This document shows positions 25,601-32,737 of a DNA stretch of 39,252 bases, piece by piece. The notes under the pieces were generated by a model. That model was not told where the DNA came from. It searched no databases and saw nothing but the letters and a program-made list of their open reading frames with translations. This DNA comes from Candidatus Cloacimonadota bacterium (GTDB lineage: Bacteria > Cloacimonadota > Cloacimonadia > Cloacimonadales > Cloacimonadaceae): contig JAKQNZ010000093.1 in assembly GCA_029565535.1 (NCBI GenBank), positions 1 to 39,252 of the forward strand, in the 5' to 3' direction. The position numbers were made by a program, and so were the translations under genes. How positions within the stretch are numbered: the first letter of the stretch is position 1; each line of letters opens with the position of its first letter.

Positions 25601-27224
25601 GGATTTTTATGCTGATCTGCTTATCCGGGAACGCAGATTGGACGATGCGGTGAACGTACTTCAGACAGCGGTCCAATACGCACCTCAGGATCAAGCTCTA
25701 TTAAACAAACTACAATCAGCTCTTTTGGCCAGGGAAGAAGAGAATAAAACAAAATCTGCCATTACCGTAAAGGCCTTTCAGTTTGACCTGGTGTTTCCAG
25801 CTTTGATCGAATCCTATAAAACCAATCCCATCGGCTTGATCAAGCTGATCAATAACCGCAGCGTGCCAATACGCGACGTAAAGATCACCATCACCATACC
25901 GCAGGTCGCAGATAACTCCTTCATGCACGTTATTCCGTCCTTGTTAGCTGGTCAGGATCATGTGGTGGATATAGTGATGCCTCTCAACCGACGACTATTT
26001 GAGCTCTGCAAGGATGGGCCTGTTCAATTTCCCACTTCTCTGGCGATTGATTACTACGAAAACGACCAACCTCTGCGGATTGTATCCACAAACATAACCA
26101 TGAATGCCATGGGCATCACGGCGATGAACTGGAAAGATCGCAAGCAATACGCCAGTTTTGTAAATCCCCAGGATGAAAACCTGAGAGTATTCGTTAATAC
26201 CCAGATTACCCAGCTATTCTCAGGTATCAGTACCAGCCAGTTGAATAAAAACATCCAGCGGGCTATTCAGATTTGGAGCTATTATTCTGCCAATGGTATA
26301 CGATATGTATCGGACAATACGGCAAGCAATGTGGTAAGCGCAGAAGTGGATTATGTGCAGTTTCCTTTTCAAACCCTGGTTCGCAAGGGGGGAGATTGCG
26401 ACGATCTTCTGGCTTTGTTGGCGGGCTCGCTTTCGGTTATTGGCGTTCCCTGCGGTTTTCTGGATGTCCCCAACCACGTTATGTTGATTTTCGATACAGG
26501 GATGAAGCCAGAGGAAGTGATGAGCAGCGGCATAGAGGTAGACCAGTTTTTATTCCGCAACGATAAATACTGGGTTCCCTTGGAAACAACCCTGCTTGGC
26601 AAGGAAAACTTCACCACCAGTTGGAGAGAAGCTATAAAAAGGTACAAAGACTATTGGGAAAAAGGAATTTCACCTGTGGCAATCGAATTTACCGACGCCC
26701 ACAAGCTCTATCCTCCAGCACCTTATACCGAGGCAATTCCAGTTCGCCAGTTTGATGGAGCGTCACAGGCTCAAAGCCTTTTCCGCAGCGATAGCGAATC
26801 GATAATGCTGATGAGCCAGATAAGCAAGGAAGAAGAATTTCGCAATACTCTGGCAAAGTACCCTTCAAATCTCAACGTTAAAAATCAATATGCCCTTTGG
26901 TGCGTTCAAAATGATCGTTCAGCTACCGCCCAGGACCTTTGGAATCAGATTCTAAGACAAGATCCGGCCAATTTTGCCGCGTTAACCAATCTGGGCAGCT
27001 TGCTTCTTAGCAATGGCCTATATCAGGAAGCCAGGATAAAGCTATTGGAGGCACTAAAACAAAACCGGGAAAAAGACAATGTAATCCGTAATCTCTGCAT
27101 CCTGGAGTATCGAAGTGGAAATCTCAGCAAAGCGCGGGAGTATTTTTATCAGCTCAGCGATCGCAATGTACTGAAGAACCTCGATCCCAAAACCTATGCA
27201 GACTTGATGGGTGGAGGAGAATAA
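22656..27224 (+). CDS. Exported beta-propeller (NHL) / TPR / transglutaminase-like scaffold protein
   Basis: 1522 aa with a signal peptide (MKKTGLVMILISLLWGLLTA). Residues about 40-600 look like beta-propeller repeats (LYILDSKASAIQVFSYEGKL, LNSPRSIVIAPDGMIYVADWGNSRIAVFSE), which are NHL-like. A short Fn3-like stretch follows (about 590-660). TPR repeats occupy about 665-1020 (NGNYGQAVLALQRATKTI, GDYGNATDYYESAIRINPGNAEYYYRNGLAF). After a beta-domain, residues about 1180-1330 carry a transglutaminase-like core: Cys1248 in KGGDCDDLLALLAG, His1274 in VPNHVMLIFD, then YWVPLETT, where Glu stands at the usual third-residue site. More TPRs end the protein. A GGGAG Shine-Dalgarno site supports the start. 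It is probably a periplasmic assembly scaffold or sensor for its operon partners. Confidence 0.85.
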   Translation: MKKTGLVMILISLLWGLLTAIPQPLHMIPSTKSKEAPFGTDLFHIQGKTVYCLDKKGGLIKAWDIEQKAFIPGFLAKLPLGTKAEDICGDENNLYILDSKASAIQVFSYEGKLNRTISGKGSKDIQFKKAIRLLVNFQNYLYVLDAGRNELLSFTNEGMFLGKVDVFSPISMCIGQDQVIRVLLDKKTHQEMQSFDIHLNPGKSYEILTPQNKPDYVADIAINQYGEVYTLYTESTKLGKVDSNGRLLGKTWGSKEKSDNMVSFLEPTRIKSIADQNNAILAILDSKSKVVKLYLDSDPINLEKLEVPPLTMRPNLEKIADPFCYDNVFTDSTAYYLYDTQVQIGTEKKITRAVACKKDGKTLWTIFTAGEAKRGVKGFDALAVHNGKLFVVDTKGSKIFVYNSQTGEYLESFASKGSKDGRLNSPRSIVIAPDGMIYVADWGNSRIAVFSENTMFIENIEFTAEKLKPQLLRLSGSYLFFLANEGKIFELPLSNTKKLTPLANMKKISTFDIIYDDRLGFIDGVSQQLYILHNNKAEHKYFSFNPKAVFPGFAKILHIRYNPRDKSLFICDRLADSARKLSFYYSPKKPKTIHLGLNANRKAELQWDVAEGINRWRITEDSERGTFVYIVTEPKYVVNKAQASINKYSVCAISADGKTGPSSEEIEDAWSYANYLTVNGNYGQAVLALQRATKTISDPRLNEEIVNNYMLEAHNLQRLQEYEKAIKTIEAAIAVGGNRKELIMAKVEVYKQMKSYQLGIDMLEKFRGEDRDLQRQLISLYYLNRNYPKVQSLASVYLARFDRDAEVLSHLAMAYENQNDFNSALISQRELVAIQDNLDNNLRIGELLIKTQQYDAASSHLQRMLTRFGDQGGDSINKLLGDVSYAKGDYGNATDYYESAIRINPGNAEYYYRNGLAFTDGRKALEAKINLAKAWELNPENVDYAFAFARALERESRFTEALAVLDDIYRYVRSDASSTSYKDFYADLLIRERRLDDAVNVLQTAVQYAPQDQALLNKLQSALLAREEENKTKSAITVKAFQFDLVFPALIESYKTNPIGLIKLINNRSVPIRDVKITITIPQVADNSFMHVIPSLLAGQDHVVDIVMPLNRRLFELCKDGPVQFPTSLAIDYYENDQPLRIVSTNITMNAMGITAMNWKDRKQYASFVNPQDENLRVFVNTQITQLFSGISTSQLNKNIQRAIQIWSYYSANGIRYVSDNTASNVVSAEVDYVQFPFQTLVRKGGDCDDLLALLAGSLSVIGVPCGFLDVPNHVMLIFDTGMKPEEVMSSGIEVDQFLFRNDKYWVPLETTLLGKENFTTSWREAIKRYKDYWEKGISPVAIEFTDAHKLYPPAPYTEAIPVRQFDGASQAQSLFRSDSESIMLMSQISKEEEFRNTLAKYPSNLNVKNQYALWCVQNDRSATAQDLWNQILRQDPANFAALTNLGSLLLSNGLYQEARIKLLEALKQNREKDNVIRNLCILEYRSGNLSKAREYFYQLSDRNVLKNLDPKTYADLMGGGE

Positions 27225-27226
27225 TC

Positions 27227-27895
27227 ATGAAAAAGTTAGGCTTGTTTGTCCTCATGGTTGGCCTGTTGGCCAGCATTACCGCCGCAGAAGTAGTGGGAAA
27301 AATCCGCTTTCAGATTGGAGAGGTCCAATACCGGGAAACCCAAAACCAAAGCTACAAACTTACTACTCTGGGGATTAGCATTCACAAGGAGGGCTACCTG
27401 AAAACAGGCCCTGGGTCTTCAGTGGAAGTTCAATGGAACAATGGCAGCGTTAGCAAGGTGGAATCCAATACACAGATTGCGATAAGCAAGCTATTGGCAG
27501 ATGCCAGCGTGAGTGCCAATTGGAATAGCAAGCTGAAAGACAGGATAAAAAACCTGCAAACTCAAAAACGCTCTGCCAGTTCCGAGGCCGGTATTCGTAG
27601 GGAGGAAGCGGAAGTAAAAAAAGAAAGTCAGCTCTTTTGGTATCAAGATACCATATACGACCTCCAGGAAGCAATCGACTATTATGAACAGAATGATTTT
27701 GCCAAAGCCATCCCGGTTTTTGAAGGCGTGATCCAGCAAGGCCCCTTAAAAAAGGAGGCTGAATTATCTCATGCCTACCTGATTTTGATATATGAGGTAC
27801 AGGGAAACAAGCTGAAGCTGAAAAAACACATCGAATTGCTAAAGGCCGATTTTCCGAACAGCTCGACCCTGGATAGTTTGCCGCCTGAGCAGTGA
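27227..27895 (+). CDS. Exported FecR-like domain protein with TPR
   Basis: 222 aa. A signal peptide (MKKLGLFVLMVGLLASITAA) leads into a FecR-type beta domain (about 20-95): VVGKIRFQIGEVQYRETQNQSYKLTTLGISIHKEGYLKTGPGSSVEVQWNNGSVSKVESNTQI. This matches the 'imprint ... tGxgS.veltl.dGs.i.l...t' pattern of FecR domains. A charged, probably helical linker and one or two TPR-like repeats follow (AIDYYEQNDFAKAIPVFEGVIQ). It starts 2 nt after the preceding stop, with GGAGGAGAAT as Shine-Dalgarno site inside the upstream gene, so translation is coupled. FecR domains relay periplasmic signals; no ECF sigma factor is nearby, so the relay partner is more likely the adjacent cyclase. Confidence 0.8.
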   Translation: MKKLGLFVLMVGLLASITAAEVVGKIRFQIGEVQYRETQNQSYKLTTLGISIHKEGYLKTGPGSSVEVQWNNGSVSKVESNTQIAISKLLADASVSANWNSKLKDRIKNLQTQKRSASSEAGIRREEAEVKKESQLFWYQDTIYDLQEAIDYYEQNDFAKAIPVFEGVIQQGPLKKEAELSHAYLILIYEVQGNKLKLKKHIELLKADFPNSSTLDSLPPEQ

Positions 27896-27902
27896 TCAAT
27901 AG

Positions 27903-30077
27903 ATGGTTTTGCGTTTACGCTATCTGGTGATAGCGCTGGCTATTCTGATAGCCTCTCTGGTCTGTGCATATATTCCTGTGCTGCAAACGGTGCTCAAAAA
28001 TGCCGACCTGCGCATTTACGACACCCTTATGCATATGCACTATGCACTTACCTACGATAAAAACAGACCAGTTTATGATAATATCTGCATAATAGACATC
28101 GACGAGCATAGCATTTCCGAGCTGGGCCAATACACTTCCTGGCCAAACCTGTTCTTTGCCGATCTGGTAAACATCCTTTCCGAAGATGAGCCATTAGCCA
28201 TCGGACTGGATATGTTTTTCACCGAAAGCGACAGTATAAGCGGTTATGGGCGAAAGAGGATGAGCGAAAAGCTGGCTTCGGTATCAGCAAATCAGGACGA
28301 AATTCTGGATGCCTTCAGCACCGACCAGGATTTTGCTGATGCTTTGCAAAGAGCAGGAAACGTTTATCTTGCTATGTTCAATAGCGATTACGCCACTTCC
28401 GACAATGCCCTTCCGGACAAACTGACTGCCTGGAGGATCAGCAATCCAGATTTCGTCAGCTTAATCTATCCTCATCCGCCCATTCCTATGCTTACCGAGG
28501 CTGCCAAAGGCATTGGCTTTGCACATATAGAGCCGGACGAATCAGGGACGATTCACGATTATCCCATTTTTCTCAGCCATGGCAATCTGAGCTACGTGAA
28601 TTTCTCGATGCAGATGGTAATAGATTTGATGGGGGTAAACCGCATAAAGGTGGACAGCCATTGCAATCTCTATGACCATGACAAGCTGATCAGCAGGATT
28701 CCGCTTAGTCCCGATTCCAGGCTGTATTTTCATTACTATGGCCCCCAAAATTCTTTTCGCTACATACCATTTTCCGATGTGCTGAACAGGCGTATTCCAC
28801 CAGGGTATTTCCGGGACAGGATTATCCTGGTTGGCAGCTCTGCTGCTGGCCTTAGGGATATTAAAAGTATCCCTTTGGACAACGACTACCCCGGTGTCGA
28901 ACTTCACGCCACTTTTTTGCGGAACATCCTGGAGGAAGATTACATTTATTGGCTAAGCCCCTGGTTTATTTTGGCTGTGAACATCTTCCTGCTGGTGTTG
29001 TTGTCTCTCATTATTCCCAATACCAAGCCCCTGGTTTCAATCTCGTTTTTCATTGTAAGCTCCCTGCTTTCCCTTCCGGCAACCTATTTTTTATACGCTG
29101 CACACAATTATACTTACCAATATACAATGCTTATCTTGCCATGGTTCTTTGGCTTCCTGGGGCTTTTCATAACCCAATCGCACGAAATGGGGGTGGAAAA
29201 ACGCAAGGTTCGCAACGCTTTTGAGCATTATGTTTCCAAGGAAGTGATCAGCCAGATTATGAAGGGGTCTCAACAGCTTACCGCAGGAGGAGAGAAGAAG
29301 ACGATCAGCGTGATGTTTGTGGATGTCCGTAGTTTTACAACCCTTTGCGAAAACTTGAGTCCGAACGAGATAACCACCTTCATGAATAACTACTTCAATT
29401 TGGCAACGGACGTAATCATCGATAACCGGGGTTTGCTGGACAAATACATTGGAGACGCCATTCTGGGCTTGTTCGGAGCGCCAGTATCCTATCCTGGTTA
29501 CGTGCAAAACGCAGTGAAGACGGCCATTACGATTAGGGATATCTCATATAAACTTGCTGAGGAAAACGCTGCTCATCCGATCCTTAAGGATTTCAAAATC
29601 GGTGCTGCGATTGCCACGGGCGAGGTGATCGTGGGTAACATCGGCTCTAACACTATTTTTAACTACACCGGAATTGGCGACAGAATGAACTTCAGCTCGC
29701 GCCTGGAGGGTTTGAACAAGGTTTATAAAACTAGTATCATAATCGATCAGGCAACCTATGATGAAGTAAACCAGATATATTTCTGCCGCAAGCTCGACCG
29801 GGTGAAAGTGAAAGGAAAATCCATCGAGTCGGATATCTACGAGGTGATCGACAGCTACGAGCGGATGCCCAGAGATTCACGAAAGATAACCTGCTTCCGG
29901 CTATATGAAACTGCTTTGTCGCTTATGACTTATGACCATTGCAACGAAGCCAAAGAACTGCTGGAAGCTGTCCTGAAGGAATATCCGGATGACGATCCCA
30001 GCAAGCTGATGCTGGAGAGGATCGAGCTGATCAACTGGGAAACCTGGGATGGAGTATGGCAATATGAAAACAAGTAG
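27903..30077 (+). CDS. CHASE2-domain membrane adenylate/guanylate cyclase
   Basis: A 724-aa class III nucleotide cyclase. One N-terminal membrane helix (about 5-25) is followed by a periplasmic CHASE2 sensor (about 30-340; NICIIDIDEHSISELGQYTSWPN.., IGLDMFFTESD, FRDRIILVGSSAAGLRDIKSIPLDNDYPGVELHATFLRNIL). Three closely spaced helices lie at about 350-425, then the cytoplasmic catalytic domain (about 465-640). Metal-binding Asp474 (VMFVDVRSFTTL) and Asp518 (DKYIGDAILGLFGAP) are present. So are Lys514 at the purine-selecting position, and Asn596 and Arg600 (GIGDRMNFSSRLEG). All catalytic positions appear intact. Lys514 favours cAMP but does not prove it. The start is 7 nt after the FecR gene, and this is the last gene of the operon. 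Confidence 0.93.
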   Translation: MVLRLRYLVIALAILIASLVCAYIPVLQTVLKNADLRIYDTLMHMHYALTYDKNRPVYDNICIIDIDEHSISELGQYTSWPNLFFADLVNILSEDEPLAIGLDMFFTESDSISGYGRKRMSEKLASVSANQDEILDAFSTDQDFADALQRAGNVYLAMFNSDYATSDNALPDKLTAWRISNPDFVSLIYPHPPIPMLTEAAKGIGFAHIEPDESGTIHDYPIFLSHGNLSYVNFSMQMVIDLMGVNRIKVDSHCNLYDHDKLISRIPLSPDSRLYFHYYGPQNSFRYIPFSDVLNRRIPPGYFRDRIILVGSSAAGLRDIKSIPLDNDYPGVELHATFLRNILEEDYIYWLSPWFILAVNIFLLVLLSLIIPNTKPLVSISFFIVSSLLSLPATYFLYAAHNYTYQYTMLILPWFFGFLGLFITQSHEMGVEKRKVRNAFEHYVSKEVISQIMKGSQQLTAGGEKKTISVMFVDVRSFTTLCENLSPNEITTFMNNYFNLATDVIIDNRGLLDKYIGDAILGLFGAPVSYPGYVQNAVKTAITIRDISYKLAEENAAHPILKDFKIGAAIATGEVIVGNIGSNTIFNYTGIGDRMNFSSRLEGLNKVYKTSIIIDQATYDEVNQIYFCRKLDRVKVKGKSIESDIYEVIDSYERMPRDSRKITCFRLYETALSLMTYDHCNEAKELLEAVLKEYPDDDPSKLMLERIELINWETWDGVWQYENK

Positions 30078-30121
30078 GTTTTAGAATCGGGATTCCAAGG
30101 AGTGGTAAACTCGGTAAGCCA

Positions 30122-30130
30122 TTATCCACA
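30122..30130 (+). promoter_or_regulatory. DnaA-box-like TTATCCACA (copy 2 of 4)
   Basis: A perfect TTATCCACA 45 nt past the stop codon of the cyclase gene. See the four-copy finding. Confidence 0.4.
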
Positions 30131-30168
30131 ACCACGAATACAGGGTTGAAAGGTTTGGAGCTTGAATA

Positions 30169-30311
30169 AGTAGGGAGCCGAGCCTGGGGTGGCTGAGTGC
30201 TCTGCCATCATAAAAAACACAGCTTATCGCTGAGGAGTCCCTACTCATAATCTAACTTGAAAGACCGTTGATTAATCAGGGTTACTGGCTGCAGCCATGT
30301 GCAATGGTCTT
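30169..30311 (+). ncRNA. Possible structured RNA or 3' UTR element
   Basis: Two adjacent closed structures can be drawn. The first has an 8-bp closing stem AGTAGGGA (30169-30176) / TCCCTACT (30238-30245) with an internal hairpin CAGC-TTATC-GCTG. The second has AAGACC (30261-30266) / GGTCTT (30306-30311) enclosing two palindromic hairpins, TGATTAATCA and GGCTGCAGCC. It matches no RNA family I know. Strand is uncertain, because it lies between convergent genes. It may be a 3' UTR fold and not a separate gene. Confidence 0.25.
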
Positions 30312-30349
30312 CTTGAAAGGATTTCCCAAACACCAGCTTGTTTACCGGG

Positions 30350-30399
30350 ATCATACCACTATCATACCGCATGCTCATGTGGTATGATAGTGGTATGAT
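30350..30399 (+). repeat. Dispersed palindromic repeat, copy 3
   Basis: Two 24-nt arms (30350-30373 and 30376-30399) with a CT loop match at 23 of 24 positions. The single mismatch is a G-T pair on the plus strand, at the same inner position as in the other copies. It lies between convergent genes. Confidence 0.85.
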
Positions 30400-30445
30400 A
30401 AGGTTTGATTACCTTGAGGTGGACAACGCCGGACGAAAATCGGGC

Positions 30446-30473
30446 AAAAAAAAACCGGGGAATATCCCCGGGT
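30446..30473 (-). terminator. Rho-independent terminator of the porin gene
   Basis: On the minus strand a CCGGGG-ATATT-CCCCGG hairpin is followed by nine consecutive T residues. It lies 26 nt past the porin stop. This is the clearest terminator in the window. Confidence 0.9.
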
Positions 30474-30498
30474 TCAAATCAATTCTTTACTCTTAAGT

Positions 30499-31566
30499 TT
30501 AGAAGACTACTTCCACAGATGCCCCAAACAGCAGGTCCATGGTTTCATTGTCATGCAAACCAAATGCGCCGAATCCATTTACGCTCATCTTTTCGGGGAT
30601 AACCTGATATTCCACGCCGCCGTTCACTTCCAATCCCAGATCGGTTAGGTAGCCTGCCGCGCCAAACACCTTCATGTCTTCAGTCAAGCCATATTTCAAC
30701 TGACCCACTGCGCTGATGAATACATCAGGATTGTATTGGTAAGGTGTTTGCCAATACTTGTTCACACCATCATGATGAGATCCTATGCCATAGAGATACA
30801 GGCCATTCATATACCAGGGGCTGATGGTTGTGAGTCCATTTTCCATGGCAACAAGAACATCGCCGATTATGGTCATGTTTTCCACCTCGGCAGTGGCTTT
30901 CATGGTTGCGCCCATCCCTAGTTTTTCGTTGCTGTACTGGTAATCAATGAATCCCGTTAGATCTACAATTACCGGACCACCCTCAATAGTAGCGTAAGGC
31001 AATACAGATATTGATTGCATCTCTACGTCGTCTTTGTAGCCCGCAAAAGCGGTAAACCCAAAAGGAACGGGAGCCAGAGTTTCGGTCGCCATATTTGCAA
31101 TGTACCAAGTGCTGTTGTCAGCGCCCATAGGGAATTTCATCAGGATGAATTCACCTTTGAAGCTGCTGATGTCATCCATTTTCAACATTGCTCCAGAAAA
31201 ATAATCGTCCATTATTAAACCGCGGTGATCTGCCCAGTACTGCTTTCCAACCAGGATATTGGCATTCAACATATCCAGCCGGTAATCGATGAAGGCTTCG
31301 TTAACAGACAGATGGAGGTTCCCACCCGAGGGATCTCCCCAAATCCAGTCACCAGCTTGTAAGCCGGCTCTAAATCCGAGGTTTTCCGTGATTTTGCCGT
31401 CCAGGTTCAATCGCATACGGCTGTCGATGGAATTATCTAAATTCTCAGATGCATCGTCGTACAATGCGGCGCTTCGGGTTCTGAATTCGCCTGAATGTTC
31501 GATGTCGATTGCTCCCAGGAGGCCAATAAGGCCCAAAATGCTTATCAGCACTGTCAGTTTTTTCAT
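30499..31566 (-). CDS. Outer-membrane beta-barrel porin-like protein
   Basis: 355 aa with a signal peptide (MKKLTVLISILGLIGLLGA). The mature chain alternates hydrophobic residues in short amphipathic strands rich in Gly, Tyr and Trp (FRTRSAALYDDASENLD..SRMRLNLDGKI, LGFRAGLQAGDWIWGD, FIDYRLDMLNANILVGKQYWADHRG). It ends in GASVEVVF. The C-terminal Phe is the usual BAM recognition signal of barrels. It resembles alginate-porin/OprB-type barrels in the use of RTR and W-rich strands, but no specific substrate can be assigned. GAAGGAG before the ATG supports the start. A strong terminator follows. The ldh2-like gene upstream on the same strand is 70 nt away. Confidence 0.8.
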   Translation of the reverse strand: MKKLTVLISILGLIGLLGAIDIEHSGEFRTRSAALYDDASENLDNSIDSRMRLNLDGKITENLGFRAGLQAGDWIWGDPSGGNLHLSVNEAFIDYRLDMLNANILVGKQYWADHRGLIMDDYFSGAMLKMDDISSFKGEFILMKFPMGADNSTWYIANMATETLAPVPFGFTAFAGYKDDVEMQSISVLPYATIEGGPVIVDLTGFIDYQYSNEKLGMGATMKATAEVENMTIIGDVLVAMENGLTTISPWYMNGLYLYGIGSHHDGVNKYWQTPYQYNPDVFISAVGQLKYGLTEDMKVFGAAGYLTDLGLEVNGGVEYQVIPEKMSVNGFGAFGLHDNETMDLLFGASVEVVF

Positions 31567-31636
31567 GTTTTCTCCTTCAAGTTTTCGGTTATGATACTAT
31601 TAATATAGGTAAATATGTTCCAAGGCCAAGTCAGAA

Positions 31637-32725
31637 CTACAGTTTTAGCATATCTATGCCCAATTCCTGTTGCATTATCCTGATATCTTTCTCCAGATTC
31701 AGAATGATGGGAACGCCTTCTCTCTTTACTCTCTGCTCAATCTCATATTCTTTTTCCCCAGCCACATAGATACGTTCTTTGCCTGGAAAAAGCTGAGAAT
31801 TCTGCAAATCGCGGCAGATAGCGCCACAGGTTTTTTTGAAGCTGTCAAGCTCAGTAAAAAACTCGATATTAATAGCCAGGAAAAAGTGTCCTAACTTATA
31901 AGGAGCGGGTTTTCCGTTTTCATCCTGACCCAGCAATCCGTTTAGATAGCTGCCGTTCTGCAAGGCTGCGCAGAGGATTTCTACCATCGTGGACAAGCCA
32001 TATCCCTTGTGGCTGCCGTTCAGTTCGTCGGTTCCGCCAATTGGCAGCATGGATGCCTTTTGCCTGATCAGGTCAACCAGCAAGCCCTTGGTATCGGTAT
32101 AGGGCTTTCCTTGCAGATCGATAGCCCAGCCTTCAGGAGTAGCTTTTTCTTCCCGGGCATACTGCTCCACCTTGCCTCGCTGTGAAATGGAGGTGGCGGC
32201 GTCATATAAAAATGGATACTCCATGTCGCTGGGAGCTCCAAAACAAATGGGATTCGTTCCCAGAATTGGTGATACGCCATTGGTGGGGCAGATTGAGGGA
32301 CGGGCATTGGTAAAGGTTAGTCCTATCATGTTTTGCCTGGTAGCCATTTCAGCGTAATATCCGCAGATTCCATAGTGAGTGGAATTGCGAACGGCTACGG
32401 ATCCAAGCCCAAACTGGGATGCCTTGTCGATGGCAGTCTGCATAGCCTTTTTTCCAATTACGTGCCCCATTCCGTGATTACCATCCCATACTGCGGTGGC
32501 GTATCGGTCGCTGATCACATTGATCTTGGTTAGCGGGTTTTGGATACCTGCCTTAATCCGGTCATAATACATCTTCAAGCGGCCAATTCCATGCGATTCT
32601 ATACCTTTCAGATCGCTGGCGATCAGCACTTCGCTACAGATTGCAGCATCGTAAGCAGGTACTCCTATGCGAGTGAAAACCTCTTGCATAAAAAGCTGAA
32701 GCTCGCTGACTGCGAGGTACTTCAT
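31637..32725 (-). CDS. Ldh2-family NAD(P)-dependent malate/lactate dehydrogenase
   Basis: 362 aa of the type 2 malate/L-lactate dehydrogenase family (MDH/YlbC/ComC-like, unrelated to classical LDH/MDH). Family signs are ASDLKGIESHGIGRLKMYYDRI with His45, DGNHGMGHVIGKKAM, SVAVRNSTHYGICGYYAEMA with the catalytic His, and LTFTNARPSICPTNGVSPILGTNPICFGAP. LPIGGTDELNGSHKGYGLSTMVEILCAAL follows. The likely reaction is NAD(P)H-linked reduction of a 2-keto acid. The exact substrate (malate, lactate, sulfolactate or ureidoglycolate) is not readable. AAGGAGC precedes the start. The gap to the decarboxylase upstream is 12 nt, so they form an operon, perhaps for organic and amino acid fermentation. Confidence 0.88.
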   Translation of the reverse strand: MKYLAVSELQLFMQEVFTRIGVPAYDAAICSEVLIASDLKGIESHGIGRLKMYYDRIKAGIQNPLTKINVISDRYATAVWDGNHGMGHVIGKKAMQTAIDKASQFGLGSVAVRNSTHYGICGYYAEMATRQNMIGLTFTNARPSICPTNGVSPILGTNPICFGAPSDMEYPFLYDAATSISQRGKVEQYAREEKATPEGWAIDLQGKPYTDTKGLLVDLIRQKASMLPIGGTDELNGSHKGYGLSTMVEILCAALQNGSYLNGLLGQDENGKPAPYKLGHFFLAINIEFFTELDSFKKTCGAICRDLQNSQLFPGKERIYVAGEKEYEIEQRVKREGVPIILNLEKDIRIMQQELGIDMLKL

Positions 32726-32737
32726 AAGAAAGCTCCT

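Larger units (their letters stand above)
30078..30498. other. Convergent intergenic region, cyclase / porin
   Basis: 421 bp without a supported gene. In order it contains a DnaA-box-like site (30122-30130), a long structured segment (30169-30311), palindromic repeat copy 3 (30350-30399) and the porin terminator (30446-30473). The short ORF at 30405-30602 overlaps the terminator and the porin gene and was rejected. Confidence 0.7.

Noticed and set aside
30169-30245. tRNA gene (77 nt with an acceptor-like 8-bp stem)
   Set aside because: It has no T-loop GGTTCGA-type sequence, no plausible anticodon arm and no CCA end.
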